Position numbers and translations under genes: made by a program. From Sipunculus nudus (Eukaryota; Annelida; Sipuncula; Golfingiida; Sipunculidae): a stretch of 64,000 nucleotides of DNA. The notes below the pieces were generated by a model that did not search any database, had not been told where the DNA came from, and saw only the letters and a program-made list of their open reading frames with translations. Shown one piece after another: positions 11,723 to 23,562 of this stretch (its first letter is position 1; each line of letters starts with the position of its first letter). Location: the NCBI GenBank assembly GCA_026874595.1, contig CM049309.1, positions 15,218,576-15,282,575 of the forward strand. The letters are read 5' to 3'.

Positions 11723-12593
11723 AGTATGGCTTGAAGCTATGATGATAATTTTATTTTCTGTAGGACCAGCTAACAACAGTTATAAACTGAGTTGGGACGT
11801 TATAAAAAGGCTGTTTGTTTCACCATTCAGCACACTACTAGACTAATAAGCTAAATCTGTATCTGATGTGATATATATCAGACGTGTAAATAACCAGATT
11901 TTTTCTTATTTCTTGTTAAAGTTTATCATGATCTCTAAGATGTGACCAAGCACTTGCTAAGGAGCAAAATTGAAAGGGGGAGGGGGATTTTTTTTATTTA
12001 CATCTGCTGGATAGGTATTGGCATCTTGTGGTAAACACACACATAGTGATAGTATGTGTGTGTATATATAAACATATATAAGGATTTATGATACAGTTGT
12101 GAATTATACAAATGAGCAACCAGCATACAAGCATAGTTTGTTGTATTATTATAGGCGTGTGTGGTATGAAATGTGTTAACCCTTAAGTAAACCACTAAAA
12201 TATATATGAGCGGGTGAACAACTTAGATTTTAGTAAGCAACAAGTGACCCATTTCTTATGCAAAAACCAACATCTTTTTCTTTGTCTCATAATTTAAAAT
12301 ACATCGTTAATGATAGGTTATTTGAGCTTCCTTTTTATGTGGTTCAGTCACATTTTATTGCCTATTCGGTAGTTCATGTCTATTTGTTTCACCAAGAATA
12401 GTTTGTATACACACTTTAAATACTTCTGCAAATGTCCTGCTATTCTTGTCCATGTTTATAATCACAAAATAGAATAAAACGTAAAACGAACTATTCTATC
12501 AGAGGTATCGTTTTAAAGCTTATTTTCAACTCTGTATAAGCAAGATTCTATATGTATCATAGCAGCAAAGCATCTGATAAACTTTATTTAAAC

Positions 12594-12895
12594 TAGAAAT
12601 CTGCATTCAAAGGAATGCAAACCTCCGCCTTGTGGAGGGTCCCTATTGTGCGATGCATCCCAATCCGTATTTCCATTCGCTTATTCGGCCCATATTCCCA
12701 GGTTCATTCCCGCATAAGTGACTGTATATTTATGAATGCAAAATTTAATAAATTCTTCATTAATTAATTGGCTCAACCCCTGAAAGTTTCACGAGATTTC
12801 GTTTATGATGGCACGAGTTATGTTGTGAACAAATATACAAACACGCACACACAAACAGGGATGAACACATACCCTCCTGGCGGAGGCAATAACGC
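12594..12895 (-). repeat. 'CTCCGCCAGGAGGGTATG' dispersed element, copy 1
   Basis: Read on the minus strand it begins with a GCCTCCGCCAGGAGGG hairpin-like head, then a GT-rich 'tgtttgtgtgtgcgtgtttgt' stretch and 'ataactcgtgcc', and ends 'ttgcattcctttgaatgcagatttctag'. The same body and end recur on the plus strand at 48320-48660 and in part at 15785-16018. Confidence 0.7.
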
Positions 12896-15784
12896 TTAAT
12901 TTCCGTGTTCTACCTCTGCTAGGGCCTTGACCTAGATCAAAGGTAATGGTTTGATAAATCAAATGAATATGTTGTACTGCTTGTGACCTCTGGCGGGGGT
13001 AGAAGAAACCAGCTTGTGATTATACGTGACATCGTTTTCTTTAGAGATATGACTTTTTCATATAGACTGAAGGACCTTTTGTATCAACTCTTGGGAGATA
13101 GATATTAACCGAAACAGATGTCATTTGTAATTTAATTACCATATATAGTTCTATTTGTCAGAACAGGTTTGTTGACTAGTAATAAAGCATGCATCGATTG
13201 ACAGCCGACTCATAGATGTTTGTTGGCTTGGTATGTTCAGGGTTTAATCTTCTCTTTATTTTTACACTGTCATAATTGACAAAACATTTAACAAATAAAA
13301 TGTTAATTTAAAACCCTTCTTTGTTGTTCTGTGATGATTTCAGCTAGATAGCGTGCTCCTTTGGCCTTCATACAGCAAGTTTCCGTTATTTATTTATGTA
13401 TAATATTTCATCTATGTGTGTTATGTGGTTTGTACACACTGGCATTTCAAACAGGCTGTTCACATATATTTTACCGTCTTTATGCACACATATACCATCT
13501 TTGCACGTGCACACATACTGTGTTAACCTATTTTCAGTCCGTTAAAATAATCTTTTCCACTTTTTCCAAGATAAGTCTTAAAGTATTAATATTTTGGCTT
13601 TCATATCATTGTCAGCAATTCCTTAAAGAAAGGGGAATAGAGTGAGTATAAATTCAGTCAAATCATGACGGCATCTTTGCGGAAGCAAATTTTGTTGAAC
13701 CCATTAATCTGAAATAAATCGTATACATCATGTAATGTTTCTTACCAAATATCTTGGGAACGGCTGCAGCTTTCAGCACCATATTTCACATGAATATTGA
13801 TCATGTGACTGCTGTGTAATTTTGTGCTGCACCTGTGTGGACTTACTTTCTGCCGGCTAAAATGGTCTTTTCCAAGATCAGCCATAAGTATTGATATCAT
13901 TGTCAACAATTCCTCGAGGGAGGCTATCATGATAAAAACTTCTCTTGAGCAAGTTAAATTAGATCCAAACAGGAAAAATTGAATTTATTTATTTAAAAAT
14001 TCTCTCATTATGGAAATTTATATTTCAACATCTCATATGATTGCTTACATATGGTAATTTCACCAAAGATCGGAGGAATAACTGCATCTATTTATTATAT
14101 CACTGGTACGCAGATGTGAGCCATAGATGGTACAAACTTTGTTAGACTGCTGCTGAAATGATACTTTATTTTCATGATCACACATCATGTGCAGCATGGC
14201 ACAGAGTGAACATAAGACCCCTTGGTCTTTCGTTTTCAGTAAATTATCTCGCTGACGTCCAGCTTTAGCGCTACATGACAAGTATGTTTAAGTCACGCCT
14301 TAAATATGAATAGTGTATTAAAGTGTGACAATCAAATCCAGATATTTAATTTTACTCCAAAGCGGTAAGACAATAATTATGTTTTTTATCCTTTGTCTGG
14401 ATCCTCTGTTTGTTTGGTCATTTATTTATGTATAAGAATTATATGGGATTTGTTGAGGTTGTTATGAATAAATTAAGCTAAATTGGATCCAGACGCCAAT
14501 GCAGAGCTCCTATTTTCCTGATAAATAGGTATCTTTTTGTTTAGATATCTGAAAACGTTATGGTCGTCTATGAAATATCAAAATTAAATTTTTCTATGTG
14601 CTACCATAAGTATTCTCTCTACATTTATGTTATGAAGAATTAAGAAAAAATAATCGCGTGGGAATTCCTAAAGATGACGTCACGAAGGGAGGGCATCCTT
14701 GTGTTTACAGCATGTGCCAAAAGCAAAGCCAGTCAGGTGAAGACAATGTCAGTGATCGTGATGTGGAGAGATTGGTAGACTTTATATGTGAAAGGTACTA
14801 TACTGTCTATACGATGCCACCTCTCTCTTTCACAAGGAAGTTTAAATGATTAGCAACGTGTGCCAATGGAAATGAGGGACAAAGAAGGAAAGTAAATTTA
14901 ATACGTCGAGAAACATATTCTTTATTTCATTTAAATACCGAATCGAATTTGCTTTTCATTCTAGAATACTCATTTCGGTAAGTTAAACAAAATTAAGAAA
15001 ATATAAACATTCTGAAATACTTGTGCAGAAAAGACTGGCCATTGCGTGCATTGCGTGTTGCATCGTTTATTTGGAAACACACCCAGTGAACGGCTCGCGA
15101 CTGATATGCGCGTTCGCGTACGTGCTTATGGAAACCAAGCGTAGGGTGACAGCTGGTCTCATCTATAGAATAATCTTAATTATACTTGTTACAGATATTC
15201 TCGGAGGCATTTATTAATTATTTTGACCCAAGCCCAGTAAATAGGACAAAAAGGCAGAGGCTAACTTAAGATACAGGAAAACCTAGGAATGGAGGTTGCT
15301 TTTGATTAAAAAGTTAGATTTGCCGTTATTCATATTAGGGCAACACATTTTGGCAAGAGGGTATAGTTATTCACGTCGGAATATTCCTGATGAACATTAA
15401 CATTAAGTAGATCAGTATTGATTAATATCCATGTCACCCAAACTGAAGCGATATTTAAGCAGCGATAGTCAAATACTCGGGTGAAAAATCTGTACATAGG
15501 ATAGCTCGGCTGATATCTCGTAGAGTGTCGATGTCTTTGTTCTGCTGTTGCTGGCTACTTAAGAGGTTGGTATAGCAAATTTTGTTAATCTTTACAGCCA
15601 GTATTACTATGTTATAATCTACTTGTTAATTACACCTCCACCCCGTACACCTGTGTTTGTATATATATATATATTTTTCAGCTGATAGCTAATCATGTGT
15701 AGGGAAATATTTTTTGCAGCGAGGAAACAAAATAGCGGTCATCCTGATTATTTAAGAAATCCAATTTATTAACTATCCAAAAAG
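12896..15784. other. Intergenic DNA, no gene seen
   Basis: This is unique-looking AT-rich sequence. A diverged local duplication is visible: 'cttttcca..at.agtc.taaa.tattgat' at about 13550-13625 resembles 13862-13920. No exon with splice sites and a recognisable protein was found. Confidence 0.5.
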
Positions 15785-16018
15785 CCTGCGTTTTAGCTCA
15801 GCATGCTGTGACATGCTGTGTCTGTCGCTGTGTGTGGATCCGGCTCATGATCCGGATTCAGGCACATTATCCAGGAATTTTTCACAAATGTGCACTAAAG
15901 AAATGGAGCATGGGGCGAATAAGTGAATGCAAACATGGTTTGGGGAGCATCCCACAAAAGGGACCCCTACATGGCGAAGGCTTGCATTCCTTAGAATGCG
16001 GATTTCTGGTTTTGTAAT
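15785..16018 (+). repeat. Dispersed element related to copy at 12594, 3' part
   Basis: The segment from 'ggcacattatccaggaatttttcacaaat' to 'ttgcattccttagaatgcggatttctggtt' matches the end of the elements at 12594-12895 and 48320-48660. The 5' part differs ('ctcagcatgctgtgacatg'). Confidence 0.65.
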
Positions 16019-16162
16019 ATATCACCTGATGCTGACGTCGGTTTGGAAATTTGGGAGGTAATCGTCCATCGTACTTACCAAGTCATTTCACAAATGCCAC
16101 TTAAATATTGTTATCGTCTTACTAACTTTAATACCGTGTAACACAGTATGCTAGTAGTTACT

Positions 16163-16702
16163 ATAGTCCGTTTCATCCCCTCATGTCCACCTGTTTTTTG
16201 CTATGAAAATTATTAGTTACATTTCAAGGGACACAATTATAGTGGAGAGTAAAGGATAAAAGGACCTAATTTTCAACGAGGTAAATAAATACCTACTTTA
16301 CACCTTATTTAAGAAACAGAATTACTTGAAAATATGAGAAATCAGTCTACATTTTACAACAAATCAGACCCACTTATGGCGGTCAAGGTCATTTGTCACA
16401 TGAAAACAAAAAGCCTCAAATGACAGTTGCTGATTGGATGATCTCATGTAAACACTCTAAAAATATAACCAGCTAAAACAAAGATGACTACTTATGGTGG
16501 GACACATCATATCTGCCAGATCATAATAGAGAGACTAAAATGTTGTAAAACATAAACGGGGGATTTATTGTAAGATTATTAATTGCAATATTAGGTTGTC
16601 ATCTCCATATGTAGTTTTCTAGGAAATAATTGAAAAATATGAACTTTAAAGAGAATTATCAGCAAAAAAACAGGTGGACAGCAGGTGGTGAAACGGACTA
16701 TA
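16163..16702. mobile_element. Tc1/mariner-like MITE with ~42-bp terminal inverted repeats
   Basis: The left end TATAGTCCGTTTCA...TGTCCACCTGTTTTTTGCT is mirrored at the right end as AGCAAAAAAACAGGTGGACA...TGAAACGGACTATA, with about five mismatches over roughly 42 bp. A TA dinucleotide flanks each side, as expected for a Tc1/mariner target duplication. The 540-bp body has no transposase ORF, so it would move only in trans. Confidence 0.85.
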
Positions 16703-18154
16703 ATACATAGCATTTGCATTGCTGTGAGAAAAAGTAAGACCCATTAATTGCCTTTTATTAATTTCCACTATGCCTTCGTGAAGTTCTACGTAAGTGCAAC
16801 TACGTTCAACTACTGAGTGAGAAGTTTGAAGGATTTATCTGAGGTGGAAAAAAGAGCGATAAACAAGGTAAATGTGAATGGATTTATTCATAGAATCTAA
16901 CCCATTTATAATGCAATTTATAAACGCTGGTAAACATGATGTATACAGTAAGAAACACATCGCTACAATGATGTATGATTGTACAAACTCTACTTCTCCC
17001 AACCGTGAGATCATGTAACAAACAAGACTAAATGTAGTGGAAAAGGAAGTTCTTTTATATACATGGTTGTGTGATGCGCGCGCATCGTATACAAGCTAGG
17101 GTTTTATGTTACCATGGAAACATGCATTAATTATGACAGCTCATACACGATGGCACAACACTGATTTTATAAAAAAAATTCCTCTACGATTTACCTATAC
17201 ACATAGGCGAAGGAACATACATAATTTGTATAAAGTTCAGGGCAAGCCTACTGGCTATAATAAAAGGAGGGATAAACGAATATTACTGTTTCCGTTTGTG
17301 TCTTTGAACGCACTTTCTCTCATAAACTTAAATAAAGGGGACAATTGATAAATTCTTACTGAAATGACATGTTAAGCAATGCTTTTACAAAACAAGCATC
17401 GAAACAGGAATGAATCTTGAACATCAGTCACATGACCAGTGCCGGATGAGGGACTTTTGAACACAGGGGGCGCAACAAGCAGGTCCTGGTGACCAAGTCT
17501 CCCGTGAATGCCGGTTAGACATCGGACTCTCGCACGTAGAAAAGGGTAGTAAAATGATGCGAGACGCAAAATAAGCGTTTTTCTATTTACATTTTTTTAT
17601 TAATTTCTTAATTTTTAAGTTGAACGGGGGCGCCCCAATCGCCCCCCCCCCCCTTCTAAATCCGCCAAGATGAAGAAATTGCAATGACCCCATAGGGTGC
17701 TACAACAGAAACATTACCCAGGAGCTAGTCTGAAACAAACTATTTAAATTTGCTCAAAATTATTAAAGATAAAACTGAAAAAAGCAACACGCCTCATTTA
17801 GGTTTTCAACGCGGTTTTTTTTCAGTTCTTTTACGCTTATGTCTTGATATCGCTTATATTATTAGAAGAAAGAACCTCTAAACTTGGCTTCACCTACGAA
17901 AGTAAAGATTAAGCAATCACAATTCTATACAGGCGCGGCTCATTTACATGTGGATGACGCCATATCCCTGCGCTAGCTTGCACTCCATGATTGATATAAA
18001 TCGAACATATTGCAATAAGTCTCTTAAATGCACCAGATTCAATTGCTGTGCGTCCATTCAGATCGCGCATACATAAGTATTTATTATAATCACTGGACAG
18101 AATTTTTGCAGCGGCAATGATTTAGACTGCTTCCCAACGGCATTAGGCCAGCTA
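16703..18154. other. Intergenic DNA with an X-box-like site and a G/C-tract repeat fragment
   Basis: No gene was recognised. GTTACCATGGAAAC at 17108-17121 is an RFX X-box-like palindrome. A C-tract with 'ggcggatttagaagg' on the minus strand (about 17624-17670) belongs to the GGGCGGATCCAGG family better seen at 53403-53625. Confidence 0.5.
17108..17121. promoter_or_regulatory. RFX X-box-like site
   Basis: GTTACCATGGAAAC fits the RFX dimer consensus GTNRCC-N2-RGNAAC. It lies in intergenic DNA about 3.5 kb beyond the Shab stop codon. Whether it is bound is unknown. Confidence 0.45.
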
Positions 18155-18461
18155 CTCTCAGCACAGGCGCTTGAATCGCTATTTGTGTTGATATTGGCTT
18201 AAATCGTGTTCAATTTACCTTAACAACAATCCCCTACCGTTCAATGAGCTGTAAACCATGTTATATCGCTTGCCGGTACTTGTTTATATAATAGATACAT
18301 GGATGCCGGCCTTGTGTATCTATTATATAAACAAGTACCGGCAAGCGATATAACATGGTTTACAGCTCATTGAACGGTAGGGGATTGTTGTTAAGGTAAA
18401 TTGAACACGATTTAAGCCAATATCAACACAAATAGCGATTCAAGCGCCTGTGCTCTCAGCA
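18155..18461. mobile_element. Perfect foldback element: 139-bp inverted arms, 15-bp loop, flanking direct repeat
   Basis: The arms are 18161-18299 and 18315-18453. I compared them base by base and they are perfect reverse complements of equal length; the loop is 18300-18314. A CTCTCAGCA direct repeat occurs at 18155-18163 and 18453-18461. It overlaps the outer arm bases, so the true target duplication is probably 7-9 bp and the ends are near CACAGGCGC/GCGCCTGTG. There is no ORF. The features fit a very recent foldback/MITE insertion. A foldback sequencing chimera would give the arms but not the flanking direct repeat. Confidence 0.8.
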
Positions 18462-18729
18462 AGCATGCAATACGGTTGGCTAAGAGTTTCCTAGACACTA
18501 CAGCGAAGGATACCAGTGTAAGTAACATAATAAATCCCAAAATGCTTTGTTGATCGTGTCATCCATAATAGGGTATTTCGGGGTCCGAACAATTTGGAAA
18601 ACACATTAAAAAAGGATAATTAAAATAAACCCTTGCAATCAATATGATCACCTTAAATTTAAAACGGCACCACAATCTCAATCTGGTAATTACAGCATGT
18701 TTAATTATAACTATTAACATACTGCCGTG

Positions 18730-18732
<3 letters not shown>

Positions 18733-18786
<54 letters not shown>
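18733..18786. repeat. (TA)n microsatellite
   Basis: About 27 uninterrupted TA units. The minus-strand ORF running through it (18559-18861) is an artefact of the repeat. Confidence 0.95.
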
Positions 18787-18788
<2 letters not shown>

Positions 18789-19069
18789 GTATATATATAA
18801 TGCCAATACTGGTTACTAACACTATAGGAACACCCCTCAGTACAAATTTGTTCATACACATACATGCACACTTACATCTGAAATATATAACGCACTAAAC
18901 ACACATCTATTGCTGGTGGGAAAGACGAGGGCTACATCATATGTAACATATGAAAGACTTCCTCCTCGACATCTATAAGCTGCTGTAACCCCATCACCTC
19001 CTGGGGATAAGATTTCTGTCACCTCCTGGAACTCTCTGCCTCTATGCAACTTTTAGTGATAGAGGGACG

Positions 19070-19590
19070 GTCATCAACACTTGCGCCATCTTGCGGCTAT
19101 CTGCACTAGGGCTAATCTAGCGGCCACCTATCTTTGGCGCTGTTTTGCCCCCAGCCAAAGCACCATTTATTGGTTTCTTGCACTTGCACCATAAAGCAGA
19201 TAGATGTAATAGAGCAATTTACCTGGCGGATCCCTGCATTAGCGCTACCTGTTGACTTTCTGTGCTAGCGTCATCTAGCGGGTTCCTGCCTCAGCGCCAT
19301 CTAAAAGCTTACTTTACCAGCGCTTTCTAAAGGCTTCTTGCACTTTAGCACCATCCAGTAGCTAATTCCATGAGCGATAATCAGGATCGAGCCTCCTGGC
19401 CCCCTCCTAGCAGCATATGGCACCTAAATGAGCTAGCGGATTTCTGGACACCATCTGTCGGGATTCCTGCACTAGCGCCACTATGCGGATGGTTGTACTA
19501 TAGGGCCACCTGGCGGCTTATTTTCCGGGCGCCACACAGCCTTTTCCCACACTAGCACCATCTGGCGAATTTTCTGACGAACTTCCTCGT
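19070..19590 (+). repeat. Degenerate minisatellite, ~35-37-bp units
   Basis: At least a dozen diverged units share a core like 'cctgcactagcgccatctagcgg', for example near 19095, 19238, 19265, 19289, 19465 and 19550. The unit is markedly richer in GC than the flanks. No long ORF stays open through all units. Confidence 0.7.
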
Positions 19591-20383
19591 CCCAACCCAT
19601 CTAACTCCAAGTTCAATACTCCTATTAGTGTGGGACTTATTGGCAGTGTACGGGTTTGCCGTTTCTTTGAAAGTATTAAGTCATTTTCATTTTCTCCAAA
19701 TATCTTCGCGAATGAAACGGGTATACGTGGTAACGGGCACTGACAGCGCGTAACAGTAACTGTAACGTTAACGTTAGGAACGATAACAATGTAACTGTAA
19801 TTTTACATAAAATCCGAATGCTGTAAATATACATCGTAGCTAAAAGCGACCGAAGTAGTCCGAATTATAATCATGTCTTTCTAGAAAAACACTTCTCAAA
19901 CCAATACTCCCCTTAGCCCAAAGGATGTTAGAAATATTTATAGAGCAAGTCTATTTTTTTTTCATAAAGATGCCCTAGAATAATTGCATTTGTTCTTGGA
20001 TTTTACCAAATGTTAATGTCGTTTTGTTGAAAACTGTTAACAAAAATGATGTATCCTTTGGTTCCCCTAAGATTACATCAAAGTGCTTTAGATATTTCGT
20101 AATCAAGAGCTGTACTCCAACTGCGAATGAACTTTTTCGTATTTAAACCCGTTTTCAACGATAAACAGCGCCCCATTATAAAGGTGTTCTATATAATCGT
20201 AGCGTATTCATGGTAAAACGTACCACATTTAACAATCAGCGCAACCTGGTGTCTGTGTATAAAACATTGCTTTGGAGAGGAGGCTCTGCTACTATGATCC
20301 AATTTTGTATATCCTTTGAAGGAGATAATGAAATCATAAAGTTATATGGAAGGCATCATATTTTAAGACTATTTTATTTTCAG
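19591..20383. other. Intergenic / Shab 3' flank, no gene seen
   Basis: Unique AT-rich DNA. An AATAAA on the minus strand (20373-20378), about 230 bp past the Shab stop, is a candidate Shab polyadenylation signal. Confidence 0.45.
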
Positions 20384-20452
20384 GCTCCAGTTAACAAGAA
20401 TGGAAAAATAGTTTCAGTTACAAACACCAGATGGCCTTGATGGTCAATCAAG
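20384..20452 (+). other. Exon-like segment on the plus strand beyond the Shab 3' end
   Basis: The 69-bp segment lies between a strong acceptor (TTTTATTTTCAG) and a strong donor (CAAG|GTACGT). One frame is open for 18 codons, then meets TGA. If used, it is probably a noncoding or UTR exon of a plus-strand transcript antisense to the Shab 3' UTR. It could equally be chance within that UTR. Confidence 0.25.
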
Positions 20453-20604
20453 GTACGTATCGCCATAAATACCTTATGATTTTAATGGGGTCCCGTATGG
20501 GAGTATTATGACGGTTGTTACTTCCTATATCACTGTCAATAACGTTCCATGCAGTTAATATAATACTTAATCTGTAAAGAGAAGCTTTGAGAGTTGATAC
20601 TCGT

Positions 20605-21098
20605 TCAGAGGCGCTGCATATGTGTCGGGTTATCGTTCGAGTCTCGACCCTGCATATTGCGATGAGAACACAGCTCTCTTAAGGGTGCCCTGCGTCTCTT
20701 AGTATGGCTATTCTCGTCAATACGGGCTGGGCTGGATCTGCCAACGCCTGCTACAGCCTCTGTGCCAGAGGAGAAGACAGATGACGGACTATAGCTGGTA
20801 GGTTGCGAACTGCCCTCGGATAGGGAACGGTTTGGCTTTGAACGCCGGGGCTGGTCAAACCCTGTCCCGGAGAGCGTGAACACGTCATTAAACGACAGGG
20901 AGTTGAGGGTGGAGTTTTCTACATCCCCGGTCATGTCACGACTGTCTCTGTTTGCATTGTTGAGCAATGTTTCTGTCTCTTCAGCATCCAATACATCTTT
21001 CCTGAGTATAGACTTCTTTCGCGGGACACAGGAGGACGGGGTGGAGCCGGAGCAGTCACTCTGTTCACTGGCCGAGGAGGAACGTAGCATCGGTTTAC
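20605..21098 (-). CDS. Shab: Shab/Kv2 potassium channel, last coding exon (C-terminal tail)
   Basis: This is the final 164 residues of the channel. The exon starts in phase 1 after acceptor TTAACTGCAG at 21099-21108 (read on the minus strand). The G left by the previous exon plus GT gives a glycine codon followed by KPMLRSSS, so the two exons join in frame. The stop TGA is at 20605-20607. The segment is Ser/Thr/Asp/Arg-rich and looks disordered. It contains KKSILRKD at exon residues 28-35 (a SILK-type PP1 docking pattern) and SFNDVFT at residues 69-75, which has the spacing of the FFAT motif in the proximal restriction and clustering region of vertebrate Kv2 channels. Assignment to the same gene as 61014-62081 rests on strand, order and matching phases. 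Confidence 0.85.
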
Positions 21099-21488
21099 CT
21101 GCAGTTAACAAATACATACACTGTTGTTAATTTACGGTACTTGTCACACAAGTAGCAGAAGCAGTGGCGTCACTTTATCTTCAAGGTGTGTATGTGTGTG
21201 TTTGGGGGGGGGGGGGGGTCATGACTCGCAGGCGTGGGAGAGTACCGGGTAATCAAAGTTGTGACAACTATTTTTTATATAAACACACATACAAAAGTAT
21301 ATATACCTTTTATATATACCTGTATGACACCATTTCAAATATATTACAATTAAGTATAAGGTTTTAGAAACTAAGGTATTATGTTTCCAGTATAGTCTAA
21401 TTCAAAACTTGGTTAAGATGTATACTTTTTTTATAGTAAACTCATAAATTGAATCAAAGACTACTTCTAATTATTAATATATTTCATT

Positions 21489-21492
<4 letters not shown>

Positions 21493-21532
<40 letters not shown>
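21493..21532. repeat. (AT)n microsatellite
   Basis: About 20 AT units. A 14-base G run also lies nearby at about 21206-21219. Confidence 0.95.
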
Positions 21533-21534
<2 letters not shown>

Positions 21535-21715
21535 CTCTGAATAGCAGAGGGATGATTACATTGACCATCCTATAACCGCCCTTGCTAAAAAGTGGGCAGG
21601 TATAATACCCCCACCCCCCTGTTTTGACGCCCCTGCACAATATTTCCAAAAGGCTTGTTATACGGAGTTACGGATCTCGCCTGCCTAAACATTCACACTG
21701 CGCAGAATCAGACTC

Positions 21716-22130
21716 AAAAGAGTACGACTCTGCTGGTTAGGGTTTGTGGGCTTCAAAATCTGCGACCCACAATGCACCAGGGCTTCTGAATACACCAAGA
21801 AATACAGGTATAAATGTTGTGGGGATGATAATATAGCACGTTCAAATATGTTGGATAAGAATTGTTTTAAGGAAAGTTACATAATCATGGATGTTTTGTG
21901 GTAAGGACTTCACGGAATTAGTATTATTAAATTAATCGTACTCATGTGAAATATAAATGATGGTGTTTCCTTGAAATGTAACAAATTTTGATTTTAAAGT
22001 TTGACAGTTAAGATATGAAGTCCCGGCCGTCCCACGATGCCTAACTAGAAGATGTTCGTTCTGAGTAGGAACGACCTCTGGCTTGAGGTGCCCTGTTGGA
22101 GCGTCCAGACGGGTCAATACATCGTTTGGT
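21716..22130 (+). repeat. Dispersed ~410-bp repeat, copy A
   Basis: It shares with 48845-49250 the blocks 'cccacaatgcacc.g.gcttct.aatacac', 'ggtataaatg', 'tttttgtggtaa..acttca.ggaattagta' and 'gttcgttctgagtaggaacgacctct'. The last is a short self-complementary segment. Both copies are in the same orientation. There is no ORF, and the family is unassigned. Confidence 0.65.
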
Positions 22131-23525
22131 TTTACAGGTAAAAAAATCCTCTTGAAGAGGTCGCAAACCCTGTATTATTGACACGGTACTTTACGGTAGT
22201 TTACACACTCGCGATTTGTTTAAATGGACAGGCCAAGAGGCATCCGCGTGGTGGACAGAAAAAAACTATGGACGTAGCCTAAAATATTCAGTTGATGAAA
22301 CATATCCACTTAAATGCTAATGAGAAAGGTTTTGTGCCACATGCTTGATTTCGTATGCCACCTGGCGTCAGAAAACCGATGTATTCTGAAGGATGTGACC
22401 CATTTGGACGCATTTCTTCTTTTTAAAAAAAATGAGGTCATGAGAATGAGAAGCAAAAACCGCGGTGTGTTATGTCGCTCTCATGTGGGTTAAACGGGTT
22501 AGAAAATCTGTGTAGGCTTCACTCACAAATGTCTCAGAAAATGAAAGCTTTCGGCTGAGGTGATCAGTGGTTATCTTCACAAAGCCGAATCACCCTCCAA
22601 CGGTCGTGATTTGTCAAGCGTACTCCCGAAGAAATTGAATTTGTGACCACCATGAACGTGAAGGATGCTCTGGAAATCAATAGTTGTAAAATTTGTGTCT
22701 CAACACCAGCGAACGGTTCGCTGGTGTGAATTTTAAGGGTCATTGGTGTTTAAATGGCGGCCTAGCTGTATATACCCCAAAATTTTTTATCGGTCTTAAT
22801 TAGAGATATTAAGTAAATATTCGATATTTCCTGATATAAAGTAAATACTCCATATTTACTGATTATAACTGATGATCATGTATAAGTATTTATCAGTACC
22901 ACTTTTCGCAGATACAACCCTATACAGCCGAAACGTTTATCCTCTAATAAGCCTCTCGGGTGATATATTTATATAGAAGTATTGTAAGCAAAAGTGTGAA
23001 TTTAAGATTTCTTATAATGCTGCAATGACCTGGTATAGTAAACTTAACATCACCGACTGAATGGTAACAATTAAAATTTACTTATGCAAAGCCATTTTTA
23101 AAGCATATATCGGTTGAGAATCATACCGCAAATATGGTAAAAATATTTAGCAATGCAATTTGACTTTTACATGACCAGAAATACCACTGCATCTATTTAG
23201 TATGGCAGCACTCGAGGCTGTAAATAAAGTAATAAAGTTTTCTTTCCAAATTTATCAAATCCCAAACATTACAGGTTTTATCAGAGAAATCTCTCTGCAC
23301 TGAGAAAAGAATACAGCGTATATATTTCACACGCAGTGTAAATCCAGCAAGTCGCTCAGCAAATTAGTGTTACATAAAAATACGCAAAACTACAGGTGGT
23401 ACATTCCAGAATGATGTCTCAGTAAAGTGTACTAGCTAGTATATTAAGGAAAAGTTTGGACTGCGCAAACATGTAATCAAGCTTTCCCCGTCAACGCAAA
23501 AATATGACCTAAGTTGAATACCAAG

Positions 23526-23527
<2 letters not shown>

Positions 23528-23559
<32 letters not shown>
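23528..23559. repeat. (GA)n microsatellite
   Basis: About 16 uninterrupted GA units. Confidence 0.95.

Positions 23560-23562
<3 letters not shown>

Noticed and set aside
13361-13645. 94-aa plus-strand ORF
   Set aside because: Cys/His/Phe-rich by chance in AT-rich DNA; no family resemblance and no exon signals.
18559-18861. 100-aa minus-strand ORF
   Set aside because: Its core is a Tyr-Ile run translated from a (TA)n tract.
20876-21130. 84-aa plus-strand ORF opposite the last Shab exon
   Set aside because: Antisense shadow of the real coding frame; Ser-rich only because the sense strand is.
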